This document shows, in pieces, positions 47,552-55,744 of a DNA stretch of 64,000 nt; the stretch's first letter is position 1, and each line of letters begins with the position of its first letter. The position numbers and the translations under genes were made by a program. Origin of the DNA: Candidatus Anstonella stagnisolia (GTDB taxonomy: Archaea; Micrarchaeota; Micrarchaeia; Anstonellales; Anstonellaceae); assembly GCA_902384585.1 (NCBI GenBank), contig CABMCJ010000004.1, forward strand, positions 510,086 through 574,085, read 5' to 3'. Below the pieces are notes generated by a model. That model worked only from the letters and a program-made list of their open reading frames with translations, was not told the DNA's origin and did not search any database.

Positions 47552-48361
47552 TTAGCGTTTCTTTGTTTGTTGCCTTGTTTTCTCTGCTGCAAGTATTGCG
47601 TCCACGCGCTTCTGGAAGCGCTCCTTGAGGGCAACTGCGATGAATTTTTTTGAGAAACCATCTGCCTTTGCGGCTATTGCAAGGTTTGCGGCCAGCGTGC
47701 GCGCGATTTTGCCCCGCACTTTTTTCGGGGAAGTTGAAATGAGCGGATGCTGGAAGATGAGGCCGTGCTTGGGCGGCGGCGAGCCGCTCTTGAGGTGCTT
47801 GAAAAGCGCCTTTTCAGCCCCCATAACCTGTATGGTGCTTGCTGGGAGCATGGAAAGCTTCTCCACGCTGCCTGCTGCGGCAATGAGCTTTGCTGCAAGC
47901 GCCTGCCCTGCAACGTGCGAAAGGTTGGGCGCGAGTTCCTGCGCCAGCGAGTTTTGGTAGGCTTCGTTTTTTTCAAGAAGCTCTTTTAGCTTGAGGATTT
48001 CGTATGCGAGCGAGCGTATTGTCTGCAAGTCCTCCTCCGTAACGTTTGCGCCCATTGAGTTCTGCGCTTTCTGGAGCACTACCCCTGCGCGCTCTGGGCC
48101 GAGTATTTCGCGCAGCTTCTCCTCGTCGGGATGTGCGCGGTCAAGCATGAGCGCTATCTGCGCGTATTTCTTTGCGTCGGGGTTCCTAAACTCCGGGAAA
48201 TATACGCCGTACCATTCCGTGAGGCGCTCGCACATGAGATTGATGCACTTGTTGAGCTCGTCTATTGAGCCCACTGTCTGCACAAGCAAATTGTCGCGCT
48301 TTCTTATTGCGCCTGCAACCTGTACCCTTGCCCTTGCGAGCATGCCTTTTCTGTCGAACAT
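47552..48361 (-). CDS. nop5: Nop5/Nop56-type C/D box RNP protein
   Basis: A protein of 269 residues. It contains the coiled-coil (about 30-130) and the Nop domain: N-S-M-G-A-N-V-T-E-E-D-L, E-L-A-P-N-L-S-H-V-A-G, A-A-G-S-V-E-K-L-S-M-L-P-A-S-T-I-Q-V-M-G-A-E-K-A-L-F and G-L-I-F-Q-H-P-L-I. The basic tail follows. With fibrillarin and L7Ae it guides 2'-O-methylation of RNA. The typical archaeal protein is longer at the N-terminus (the fibrillarin-binding domain); here the N-terminal part is short, about 35 residues before the coiled coil. Fibrillarin is not adjacent. It is divergent from glyS. Confidence 0.9.
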   Translation of the reverse strand: MFDRKGMLARARVQVAGAIRKRDNLLVQTVGSIDELNKCINLMCERLTEWYGVYFPEFRNPDAKKYAQIALMLDRAHPDEEKLREILGPERAGVVLQKAQNSMGANVTEEDLQTIRSLAYEILKLKELLEKNEAYQNSLAQELAPNLSHVAGQALAAKLIAAAGSVEKLSMLPASTIQVMGAEKALFKHLKSGSPPPKHGLIFQHPLISTSPKKVRGKIARTLAANLAIAAKADGFSKKFIAVALKERFQKRVDAILAAEKTRQQTKKR

Positions 48362-48390
48362 AAAATCACGGGATAATTACGGGGGCAAGG

Positions 48391-48398
48391 TTAATATT
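48391..48398. promoter_or_regulatory. shared TATA element between nop5 and glyS
   Basis: The palindrome-like TTAATATT is 26 bp before the plus ATG at 48421 and 33 bp before the minus ATG at 48361. No other TATA-like stretch is present in the 59-bp gap. Confidence 0.55.
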
Positions 48399-48420
48399 GT
48401 TGCTGGGGCAAATGGGAAAT

Positions 48421-50091
48421 ATGGAAGAGGAGAAGGATTCAGGGGCGCACAAAACGCACGGGCAGCACGAAAGCGGGCATGAAAAGCAAGTGGAGCATGC
48501 AAATGCGGGCGGGCACGGGCAGGGCAAAGCGCATAAAAACCATGTGCAGGAAAACGCAAAAACCCTGGGGGTTATTGCAAAGGAGGCAATAAAGGAAAAG
48601 GAGCAGCCGCTGCACGAGCACTTGATGGAAATTTCAATGAAGCGCTCTTTCCTCATACCTTCGGCTGAAATTTACGGCGCGAGTTCGGGATTTTACGATT
48701 ATGGGCCAATCGGGTGCCTGATAAAAAAGAGGATAGAGAACGAGTGGAGAAGGCAGTTCCTTGTGAGGAACGGGTTTTTGGAAATTGAGACGTGCATGGT
48801 GCTGCCGCAAATCGTGCTGCAGGCTTCGGGGCATGTCGGGAGCTTCTCCGACCCGCTTGTGGAATGCAAAAAATGCAAGGGGAGCTTCCGTGCGGACCAT
48901 CTTGTGTCGCAGCAGACAAGCGAGAGCGTGCAGAATGCGAATGCGCAGCAGCTTGTTGAGATGATAAAAAAATACGCTGTGTTATGCCCGAACTGCAACG
49001 AGCCCACTCTTGGGGAAGTGGGCACATTCAATCTGATGTTCAAGACGAACGTGGGAGCGGCGGAGGGGAACACTGCGTATTTGAGGCCTGAAACAGCGCA
49101 GGGAATATTCCTTGATTTTGGGAGGATATTCCGCAATTTCGGAAGCAAGCTGCCAATTGCAGTGGGGCAGGTTGGAAGGTCTTTTAGAAACGAGATTTCG
49201 CCGCGGCAGGCGCTTGTGCGCATGCGCGAATTCACGCAAATGGAAATTGAGTATTTCTTTAATCCGCAGAACCCGAAAATGGAAAACTTTTCGGAAATTG
49301 CGGATGTGAAAATGAGGCTTGGGGAAGATGAGGCAAGTGCGCGGGAAATGGGCGCATCAGAGGCGGTTGCGCAGAAGATAATACCAAATGAGATAATGGC
49401 GTTCTTCATGGCGAACCAGCAGCTCTTTTACGAACGTGTTGGAGTTCCAAAAGAGAAATTCTACTTCAGGGTGCTTGGGGAGAAGGAAAGGCCGCACTAT
49501 TCGCTTGGGAACATTGACATGGAAGTGCAAAGCTCGTTTGGGTGGATTGAAACTGTCGGGAATGCGTACCGCACGGACTTTGATTTGAGTTCGCACGCAA
49601 AATTCTCAAAGCAGGACCTGAGCGTATTTGTGGAAGAGGAGAAAAAGAGGCTGCTTCCGCACGTCGTGGAGCCTTCAATGGGCGTGGACAGGCTTTTCTG
49701 GTGCGTGCTTGAGCACACTTATAGGGGAAAGAGCGCACAGAAAGACTGGGAATGGTTTGATTTGCCCCCGTGCATTGCACCGTATGATGCCGCAGTATTC
49801 CCTCTCATGAAAAAAGACGGGTTGGCGGAAAAGGCGCAGGAAGTGTGCAGGCTTTTGAGGGAGAATGGGCTTGCCATAAACTATTCCGAAAGCGGGAGCA
49901 TAGGGAAGAGGTATGCAAGGGCGGATGAGGTAGGGGTGTGCTACTGCATCACGGTGGATTATGACACGCTTAAGGACGGGACAGTCACGGTGCGCTTTAG
50001 GAACGACGGGGGGCAGGTGCGCTTTAAGATAGAGGAGCTTGCGCAGAAAATTTCCGGATTTTCAAGGGAAGGGAAAACCAGTTTGCAATAA
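48421..50091 (+). CDS. glyS: glycyl-tRNA synthetase with His-rich N-terminal extension
   Basis: A protein of 556 residues, the homodimeric class II enzyme that charges tRNA-Gly. Core motifs are F-L-I-P-S-A-E-I-Y-G, G-F-Y-D-Y-G-P-I-G, L-R-P-E-T-A-Q-G-I-F, V-G-R-S-F-R-N-E-I-S-P-R, F-T-Q-M-E-I-E-Y-F and G-V-D-R-L-F-W, and a C-terminal anticodon domain ending K-I-E-E-L-A-Q. The zinc-like C-x2-C (E-C-K-K-C-K) and C-P-N-C near 145-190 are usual. Residues 1-70 are an unusual His/Gly/Glu-rich extension. ATG 48421 is 26 bp after the TATA element, so the earlier in-frame starts at 48397 and 48412 are less likely. Confidence 0.94.
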   Translation: MEEEKDSGAHKTHGQHESGHEKQVEHANAGGHGQGKAHKNHVQENAKTLGVIAKEAIKEKEQPLHEHLMEISMKRSFLIPSAEIYGASSGFYDYGPIGCLIKKRIENEWRRQFLVRNGFLEIETCMVLPQIVLQASGHVGSFSDPLVECKKCKGSFRADHLVSQQTSESVQNANAQQLVEMIKKYAVLCPNCNEPTLGEVGTFNLMFKTNVGAAEGNTAYLRPETAQGIFLDFGRIFRNFGSKLPIAVGQVGRSFRNEISPRQALVRMREFTQMEIEYFFNPQNPKMENFSEIADVKMRLGEDEASAREMGASEAVAQKIIPNEIMAFFMANQQLFYERVGVPKEKFYFRVLGEKERPHYSLGNIDMEVQSSFGWIETVGNAYRTDFDLSSHAKFSKQDLSVFVEEEKKRLLPHVVEPSMGVDRLFWCVLEHTYRGKSAQKDWEWFDLPPCIAPYDAAVFPLMKKDGLAEKAQEVCRLLRENGLAINYSESGSIGKRYARADEVGVCYCITVDYDTLKDGTVTVRFRNDGGQVRFKIEELAQKISGFSREGKTSLQ

Positions 50092-50109
50092 ATTTCGCAA
50101 TACAAGAAG

Positions 50110-50119
50110 CTATTTAAAT
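50110..50119 (+). promoter_or_regulatory. TATA box of the membrane-protein operon
   Basis: CTATTTAAAT lies about 27 bp before the GTG at 50141. This is the only promoter-like element seen ahead of the long operon running to the window edge. Confidence 0.65.
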
Positions 50120-50140
50120 AATACGTCAGAAGGAAAGTGC

Positions 50141-51373
50141 GTGGGAAGTGGAGTGGCGCGAGCATTAGCATTATTTCTTTGTTGCCTATTTTCATTGTTC
50201 TCTTTTTCGCATGCTGCGCCGAACCAGCAGTGGGGCGCGGCCGGGGACGTGATGCTCTATGCGTTCCTTGCGCTTGCGGTTGCGCTCTCGGCGGCGTTCA
50301 TAGGGCTTGCGTACATGGCGTCGCAGATTTTCAACGTGCCGGCGCTTGGGGCATGGGTGAAAATCGAGGTGCAGGAGCTTGTGGTGAGCGTGATAATAGT
50401 GGTGCTCATTGTGGGCATGACCGCAAGCCTGAACAGCGCAGTTGCGTTTGCAACGGGCACTGACGGGTATTATGATGCCGCTGTCGCATACCTTGACGGT
50501 TTTAGGGATTTGGGGCTGCAGCTGCACCAGAAGCTTTTGCATGTGGGGTACCTTGTGAACCTTGCGGCAGGGTTTTCCTACAGCGTTTCGGTATCTGCGA
50601 TATATGCGGGCGCGAACTTCAGCAGCGCGCCACGTTCCGGGCTTGGCGGGCTTGTGGGCGCTGTCGGGAATGCTGTTGACTCTGTGGCGCTCACTGTGCT
50701 TTTCATAAGCGCGCAAAAGGTTTTCCTTGTTTTTTTCGTTGCGATTTCCTCCATAATAATGCCCATGGGAGTTGTGCTGCGCACGTTCCCTTTCACGCGA
50801 AAGCTCGGCGCGCTCCTGCTTTCGGCAGGGGTGTGCACTGCGGTCGTGTACCCGACCGCGCTTGTGCTTTCAAAGGAAATATACAACGTGTACGGCACGG
50901 ACTTGCAGGCAAAGGTTGCAAATGCGGACAAAGGCGTGCCCAACCTTGGCTCGCCGCCGGGCAGCGGCACGCTGTGCAGCCCTGCTGCGCAGTGGTTTGC
51001 AAGCGGATTCGGGCTTGGGGACCTGTTCTGGAGCATTGTTTATTGCGTGCCATCATGCGCGCTTTCCGGGCCGCTAAGCTGGGCATGCTACAATGCATGC
51101 AGCCAGGGGGTGAGCCTTGTGTATTCGCTCATAACGTCAAGTTATGGCATGGTCATGTGGCCGGTTTCCGTGGGGTACATCGGGCAGTTTAACGCAGGGG
51201 ATTACTTTACTCCGGTAAACGAGAACTCGCTGCCTGCTGCGACTGACTTCAGCGTGCTTGCGCTTGTGTTCTCGCTCATCCCGATAATAATCACGATTGT
51301 GCTCGTGCGCAACTTCTCCAATCTGTTCGGCGGGGAATCGCAGCTTTACGGGCTGTTCAAGCTTGTTGGTTGA
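50141..51373 (+). CDS. FPFTR-family membrane protein 1 (VirB6-like)
   Basis: A protein of 410 residues. It begins with a signal-like hydrophobic stretch (L-A-L-F-L-C-C-L-F-S-L-F-S-F-S-H-A), then helices at about 40-65, 75-100 and 185-220. The family core L-R-T-F-P-F-T-R-K-L-G-A-L-L-L lies near residue 210, followed by Y-P-T-A. A Cys-containing loop (L-C-S-P, Y-C-V-P-S-C-A-L, C-Y-N-A-C) follows. The last helix ends V-R-N-F-S-N-L-F-G-G-E-S. GTG 50141 fits the TATA position, without leader. This is the first of six paralogues that share this core. VirB6/TrbL likeness is inferred from size, topology and context. Confidence 0.8.
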   Translation: MGSGVARALALFLCCLFSLFSFSHAAPNQQWGAAGDVMLYAFLALAVALSAAFIGLAYMASQIFNVPALGAWVKIEVQELVVSVIIVVLIVGMTASLNSAVAFATGTDGYYDAAVAYLDGFRDLGLQLHQKLLHVGYLVNLAAGFSYSVSVSAIYAGANFSSAPRSGLGGLVGAVGNAVDSVALTVLFISAQKVFLVFFVAISSIIMPMGVVLRTFPFTRKLGALLLSAGVCTAVVYPTALVLSKEIYNVYGTDLQAKVANADKGVPNLGSPPGSGTLCSPAAQWFASGFGLGDLFWSIVYCVPSCALSGPLSWACYNACSQGVSLVYSLITSSYGMVMWPVSVGYIGQFNAGDYFTPVNENSLPAATDFSVLALVFSLIPIIITIVLVRNFSNLFGGESQLYGLFKLVG

Positions 51374-51382
51374 TGGTTGGAT

Positions 51383-52354
51383 ATGAAAATGAAAATTGCA
51401 TTTTGCATTTTGTGCATTGCTGCCGCATGCATCGCGGCAACGAACTACGTCGGGCGCGGCGCGGACGACGTGTGCTTTGCAGGGCTGGGCGGGCGGGCGC
51501 AGTGGATAGCAATGGCGTTCATGCTCACAATCGCGCTCATTGCGCTTGCGTACATGTTCGCAAAGGCGACTGAAAACGAGGCTGCGGGCGTGTGGGCGCA
51601 CGAGGAGATGTTCGGGCTTGGGATATCGGTTGCGGTTGTGGCGGGGATGGTTGCGCTCACGATTGGCTCGTGCGAGGTGCTCTCCGCATACTCGCAAAGC
51701 CCGGAAATCTCGGGAATTTATGCAGACCAAAACCCGTTCCTTGTTTCATACACGTACCTTAATGACCTGTCAAACAACGGGCTGTGGAGCATAGAGGCGC
51801 AGACAAAGGACAGCCTCAAGAAGCAGCTTGATGCAACGGAATTCCTGTACGTGGGCGTGCCGGTGATAAAATCAAAGGGAATCCCGACAAAGGCGAGCCT
51901 GAAGGCGCTTTCCACGCAGAAGGAAATGGTAATTGACATGATGCTGCCCCTTGTGGTGAGCCTGAAGGCGCAGAAGGGCGTGCTGCAGCTCATAGAGATT
52001 GCGGGCATGGCGGTGATGCTGCCCTTTGCGATAATATTGAGGATAATACCTTTCACGCGAAGCGCGGGCAACATAATGCTTGCAGTGGTGTTCGGGCTCT
52101 TTGTCGTTGTGCCTGCCACGTACGTGCTGAGCGCATATGCGTGGCGGGGAATAGGGCAGAATTCTGTCCTCATGGGAGGGGACTTCAGCTTCAAGGACCG
52201 CGCAATAGGGGACGCGTGCGGGGAAGCTGACTGCCAGCTTTACCAGATAGGCTCGCTCATACCGCAGGCGGTATTCATACCGAATCTTGTAATTGTTGTG
52301 GCAACCACGTGCGTGATGGGGCTGTCAAAAGCGCTGCAGGCGCTTACGATGTGA
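51383..52354 (+). CDS. FPFTR-family membrane protein 2
   Basis: A protein of 323 residues. A signal peptide (I-A-F-C-I-L-C-I-A-A-A-C-I-A) is followed by helices at about 40-62 and 78-100, a hydrophilic ectodomain (about 110-190), and a membrane block with the core L-R-I-I-P-F-T-R-S-A-G-N-I-M-L-A. After this come V-P-A-T-Y-V-L-S and a last helix ending M-G-L-S-K-A-L-Q. The extracytoplasmic loop is short, so this may be the minimal form. The ATG at 51383 has GGTTGG before it; a TTG at 51377 is also possible. It follows the preceding gene by 9 bp. Confidence 0.78.
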   Translation: MKMKIAFCILCIAAACIAATNYVGRGADDVCFAGLGGRAQWIAMAFMLTIALIALAYMFAKATENEAAGVWAHEEMFGLGISVAVVAGMVALTIGSCEVLSAYSQSPEISGIYADQNPFLVSYTYLNDLSNNGLWSIEAQTKDSLKKQLDATEFLYVGVPVIKSKGIPTKASLKALSTQKEMVIDMMLPLVVSLKAQKGVLQLIEIAGMAVMLPFAIILRIIPFTRSAGNIMLAVVFGLFVVVPATYVLSAYAWRGIGQNSVLMGGDFSFKDRAIGDACGEADCQLYQIGSLIPQAVFIPNLVIVVATTCVMGLSKALQALTM

Positions 52355-52363
52355 GGGAAGAAA

Positions 52364-55300
52364 ATGAAGAGATTGTACATTGCACTCGCGCTTTTGCTTG
52401 TTGTGGGCGCAGCCTATGCGAGCGAATGCAGGGTGGACGGGTGCGCAAGCGGGCTTTTAGTTGATGCGCAAAGCGAGCAGTGCTGCACTGACGCAAACGA
52501 GGCATGGGTGTGCAAAACCAGCATGGGGGGCACGCAGATAAGCTGCGGCAACGGGCATCCGGACAGGGCTGGGCAGCCAGGCGCAACCTGGTGCGTCCCT
52601 GAAGGGCCGGGAGGATGGGACGCTGTTTCAAGGTGGTGCAATTCAAACGGGGTTAGCGGGATAGGCGGGGCGGTTAGGCCCCTTGAGGCTGCGAATGCGA
52701 GCGAGGCGATTGCAAAGGCGCAGCGGGGCGAGGGTACAATAGTGGGGGGATTTGGGGGCAGCGGCTTTTACAATAATACGGGATGGCTGCGCGACTGGAA
52801 AGCCGCGGGCACTGTCGCAGTGATGATTTCGATTTTGCTTGTTGCGCTGGGGTATATTTTCGGGTTTGCGCTCAACTCGCGCGAAATGAAAGCATGGGCT
52901 GCGATGGAGCTTGTGCAGGCGTTCGGGTCTGTGCTCATACTCGCTTCGCTTATCGGGCTGGTCGCATTCTTTGACATTGTGGCAGAAGAGGTTGCGCAGA
53001 GCACGATGCAGACAATAAATTACGGCAGCGCGTGCACCGAGGAGCTTGGCAAGCCCTGCGCAATGCACGTTGCGGAAATTTACATTTCAAGCCTTGTGGA
53101 TGCCGCAAGCACCAGCGCAAAGGGCATGCTTGAGAATTCCGTGCAGGCAGGGCTCAAGGCAAGCCGCAGGGGAGGAGTGCAGGTGTACAGCTTCTATGCG
53201 CTTTGGGCAGGGGGAAGCTGGGGGCCGGATGCGGGCATGACAATGCAGGTGGACAAATTCAATGCGCTCTTTGATTATTATGCGAAAATACTTGCGAGCC
53301 TGCAGGCGCAAAGGTATTTCATAGACGTGATAACGTACGGGATTGCGCCGGCATTCCTGCTCATAGGGGTTGTGCTGCGCACGTTCTTTTTCACGCGAAA
53401 GCTCGGGGGGCTTCTCATTGCGATTGCAATTGCGCTGCTCATAATATACCCCCTCACGTACATTTTCTCCTGGCTCACGCTCACGGTTGCGGTGTACGGG
53501 CAGAACATGTTTGCTGCAAGCGACTCGTGCCCTGCCGAGTGCAAGATAAACCCGCCCATTGCGAATTACCGCCAGGCGGATGGGACCACGAAGTTTGACA
53601 TAAAGGACACGGACACGCTGCAGGCTGCGATAAACCTCGAGGCAATAGTTGTGAGCGGAGGCAGCGTTTCGCAGATAAACGCGAAAACCGGAGGGGGGTA
53701 CAGTTTCCCTGCAGGGAATCCGGACAGCTTTATTGCGTGCTATGATTTGAGCACATCCGGGCTGGGAGGAGAGGCGAACGCATGCGCAAACTGCCCTACA
53801 ATGTGCAGGGAGGTCCCGTACCCGACGTACAACCAATTGTGCATGCAGCAGGGAATTGAAACCGCATGCAGGCAGTGCAACGTGAACTGCAAGAAAGTTA
53901 TGCCGCACTCGACGTGCACCGACCCGGGCGCAGGGGACTATTGCAGCCAGCTGAGCTACAACCCCGCACAGCAGAAATTTGAGGCGCAGGCAGAATGCAC
54001 GATTGGGCAGCCCATGGAGGAAATAATTGTTTCCAACGCGCTTAGCGCTGACTATCCGGAAAATCCAACTTCGGGAATATGCTCGGACTGCGCAGGGTGC
54101 CCCGCGTATTGCAGGATGAGGATACACGACGCGGATGCGGGCACAACGAAGCTGAGGGAAGACGTATCGGGCTGCAATGTTGACGCGTGCAAGAAATGCG
54201 CGGGAGTGGACCCGTACCAGAACACGCCGCAGGCTGCAGGCGCGTGCGTAATCACGGTGCAAAAGGCGGCAACAAGCTCGTGCGATGCGCAGTGCTCCAC
54301 TTGCCCCGCATACTGCCGCGTTTCGCTTAACGGGGAAAAGACTTATCCGCAGGGATGCACGCAGGCGGCATGCAGAAGCTGCCCGATGGGATGTTATATT
54401 TCGCCACTCACGCAGGAGAACAGCGGATTGTGCGCTGCTCCCCCTGACGGGCACCAGGATGACAATTGCCAGTCGTGCAAGAACACGTGCAGGTATTCGG
54501 ACTACAGCCTGCCTGCGGACAGCAACAATGCAAAGGACGACGTGCATACCGCGCAGGTTAACGAGGGGGTGTGCGGGGAATTCTTGGCGGCGGATGGCAG
54601 CGGCGTGTGCAACGACAACAAATGCGCGGCTGAGTGCAAGGCATACGGGCTGCAGTACTCTGCGGCAAACGTGCCAAGGCTGTGCAGGGACTACAAGGCA
54701 GGCGGTGCGCTTGCTTGCGAAAGCTGCACGCTTGACTGCCGCGTGAAGCTCACTTACACAAATGCGCAGAACAACCAGGTTGCGTACCAGGACAAGAGCG
54801 CGCTCTGCACTGCTGCGCACTCGTGCGCGGACAACACGTGCGTTGCGCCGTGCATGAAAACGGCTGCGCTTTCAAATGCCGCAAGCTGCCAGCCTTATGA
54901 TGCAAATGCCGCGGATGCGGGCTCGTGCAAGAAATGCAACTATGATTGCAGGATACTGGTGAACGGGGAAGTGCCTGCAGCATGCGACACGCCTGCGATG
55001 CAGGGCGCGTGCCTTGCGCAAAACTGCGCTGGTGCGTGCAAGGTGGAAGTCGGGACTGATGCCAAGCCCCCTGTGTGCATGCCTTATTTGGGAGCGGGTG
55101 CGGGAGGGGACGTTGCCGCCCTTGAGATAAGCGCAAGGCAGGCGCCTTACAACGACCGCACGGAATGCAGGCAGTGCCCTGAGGAATGCAGGGTGGGCGG
55201 CGAGGGGGGATGCAGCCTTGACTCGCGATATTATGACTGCAGCTATGAGAACTGCCCGAACTCATGTCGGGCGAGCGTGCCTGCAAACAACGGCGGCACG

Positions 55301-55744
55301 TGCAAGGAGTTCAATTACAAATTCTGCAAGAGCTGCCCGCTTGAATGCAGGCTTACCGGGGTGAGCATACCTGATAGGGACACGCGCTGCGCCGCTTGCA
55401 CGGACTGCGTGAGCGAGTGCAAGGCAAAAGTCCCATTTGGGGTGTGCGACAAATATGCGGAATGCTCGCAGGACTGCCTTGGGGAGCCGCGCATAAGGAC
55501 GGACTGCGCGGACAGGTGCGTTGAGGGCGAGCTCAGCGGCGTTTCAAAAATAACGCCCGCGTCCTTCATCACAAAAATCGGCGGGGCGACTACGGACTCG
55601 GAGACAAAGAACGTGGGCATATTCATGCTGCCCGCAGTTGTGCTGCCGCTATTTGGGATTGTGCTCATGCTTTCGTTCATACGCGCGCTCTCGCCCATAC
55701 TTGGCGGGGAAGTTGAGATACCGGCGATTGCAAGGTTGATATGA
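52364..55744 (+). CDS. FPFTR-family membrane protein 3 with giant Cys-rich ectodomain
   Basis: A protein of 1126 residues. A signal peptide (L-A-L-L-L-V-V-G-A-A-Y-A|S) precedes a first Cys-rich loop. Membrane helices follow at about 145-165 and 180-205, and the core L-R-T-F-F-F-T-R-K-L-G-G-L-L near 340 with I-I-Y-P. Residues about 385-1075 are an ectodomain with roughly 80 cysteines in a repeated C-x2-C-x3-C-(R/K) pattern (for example C-A-G-C-P-A-Y-C-R, C-P-E-E-C-R). The C-terminal helix ends F-I-R-A-L-S-P-I-L-G-G-E-V. The repeats suggest a disulfide or metal-bound rod for contact or adhesion. GTGAGGGAAG precedes the ATG. Confidence 0.85.
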   Translation: MKRLYIALALLLVVGAAYASECRVDGCASGLLVDAQSEQCCTDANEAWVCKTSMGGTQISCGNGHPDRAGQPGATWCVPEGPGGWDAVSRWCNSNGVSGIGGAVRPLEAANASEAIAKAQRGEGTIVGGFGGSGFYNNTGWLRDWKAAGTVAVMISILLVALGYIFGFALNSREMKAWAAMELVQAFGSVLILASLIGLVAFFDIVAEEVAQSTMQTINYGSACTEELGKPCAMHVAEIYISSLVDAASTSAKGMLENSVQAGLKASRRGGVQVYSFYALWAGGSWGPDAGMTMQVDKFNALFDYYAKILASLQAQRYFIDVITYGIAPAFLLIGVVLRTFFFTRKLGGLLIAIAIALLIIYPLTYIFSWLTLTVAVYGQNMFAASDSCPAECKINPPIANYRQADGTTKFDIKDTDTLQAAINLEAIVVSGGSVSQINAKTGGGYSFPAGNPDSFIACYDLSTSGLGGEANACANCPTMCREVPYPTYNQLCMQQGIETACRQCNVNCKKVMPHSTCTDPGAGDYCSQLSYNPAQQKFEAQAECTIGQPMEEIIVSNALSADYPENPTSGICSDCAGCPAYCRMRIHDADAGTTKLREDVSGCNVDACKKCAGVDPYQNTPQAAGACVITVQKAATSSCDAQCSTCPAYCRVSLNGEKTYPQGCTQAACRSCPMGCYISPLTQENSGLCAAPPDGHQDDNCQSCKNTCRYSDYSLPADSNNAKDDVHTAQVNEGVCGEFLAADGSGVCNDNKCAAECKAYGLQYSAANVPRLCRDYKAGGALACESCTLDCRVKLTYTNAQNNQVAYQDKSALCTAAHSCADNTCVAPCMKTAALSNAASCQPYDANAADAGSCKKCNYDCRILVNGEVPAACDTPAMQGACLAQNCAGACKVEVGTDAKPPVCMPYLGAGAGGDVAALEISARQAPYNDRTECRQCPEECRVGGEGGCSLDSRYYDCSYENCPNSCRASVPANNGGTCKEFNYKFCKSCPLECRLTGVSIPDRDTRCAACTDCVSECKAKVPFGVCDKYAECSQDCLGEPRIRTDCADRCVEGELSGVSKITPASFITKIGGATTDSETKNVGIFMLPAVVLPLFGIVLMLSFIRALSPILGGEVEIPAIARLI

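Noticed and set aside
50039-50140. An N-terminal extension of the first membrane protein from an ATG at 50039.
   Set aside because: It overlaps the end of glyS by 53 bp and would place the signal peptide inside; the TATA box at 50110 fits the GTG at 50141.
53087-54820. A 577-codon minus-strand frame opposite the Cys-rich ectodomain gene.
   Set aside because: It is Arg/Ala/Cys-rich without any domain and runs exactly opposite a strongly supported gene.
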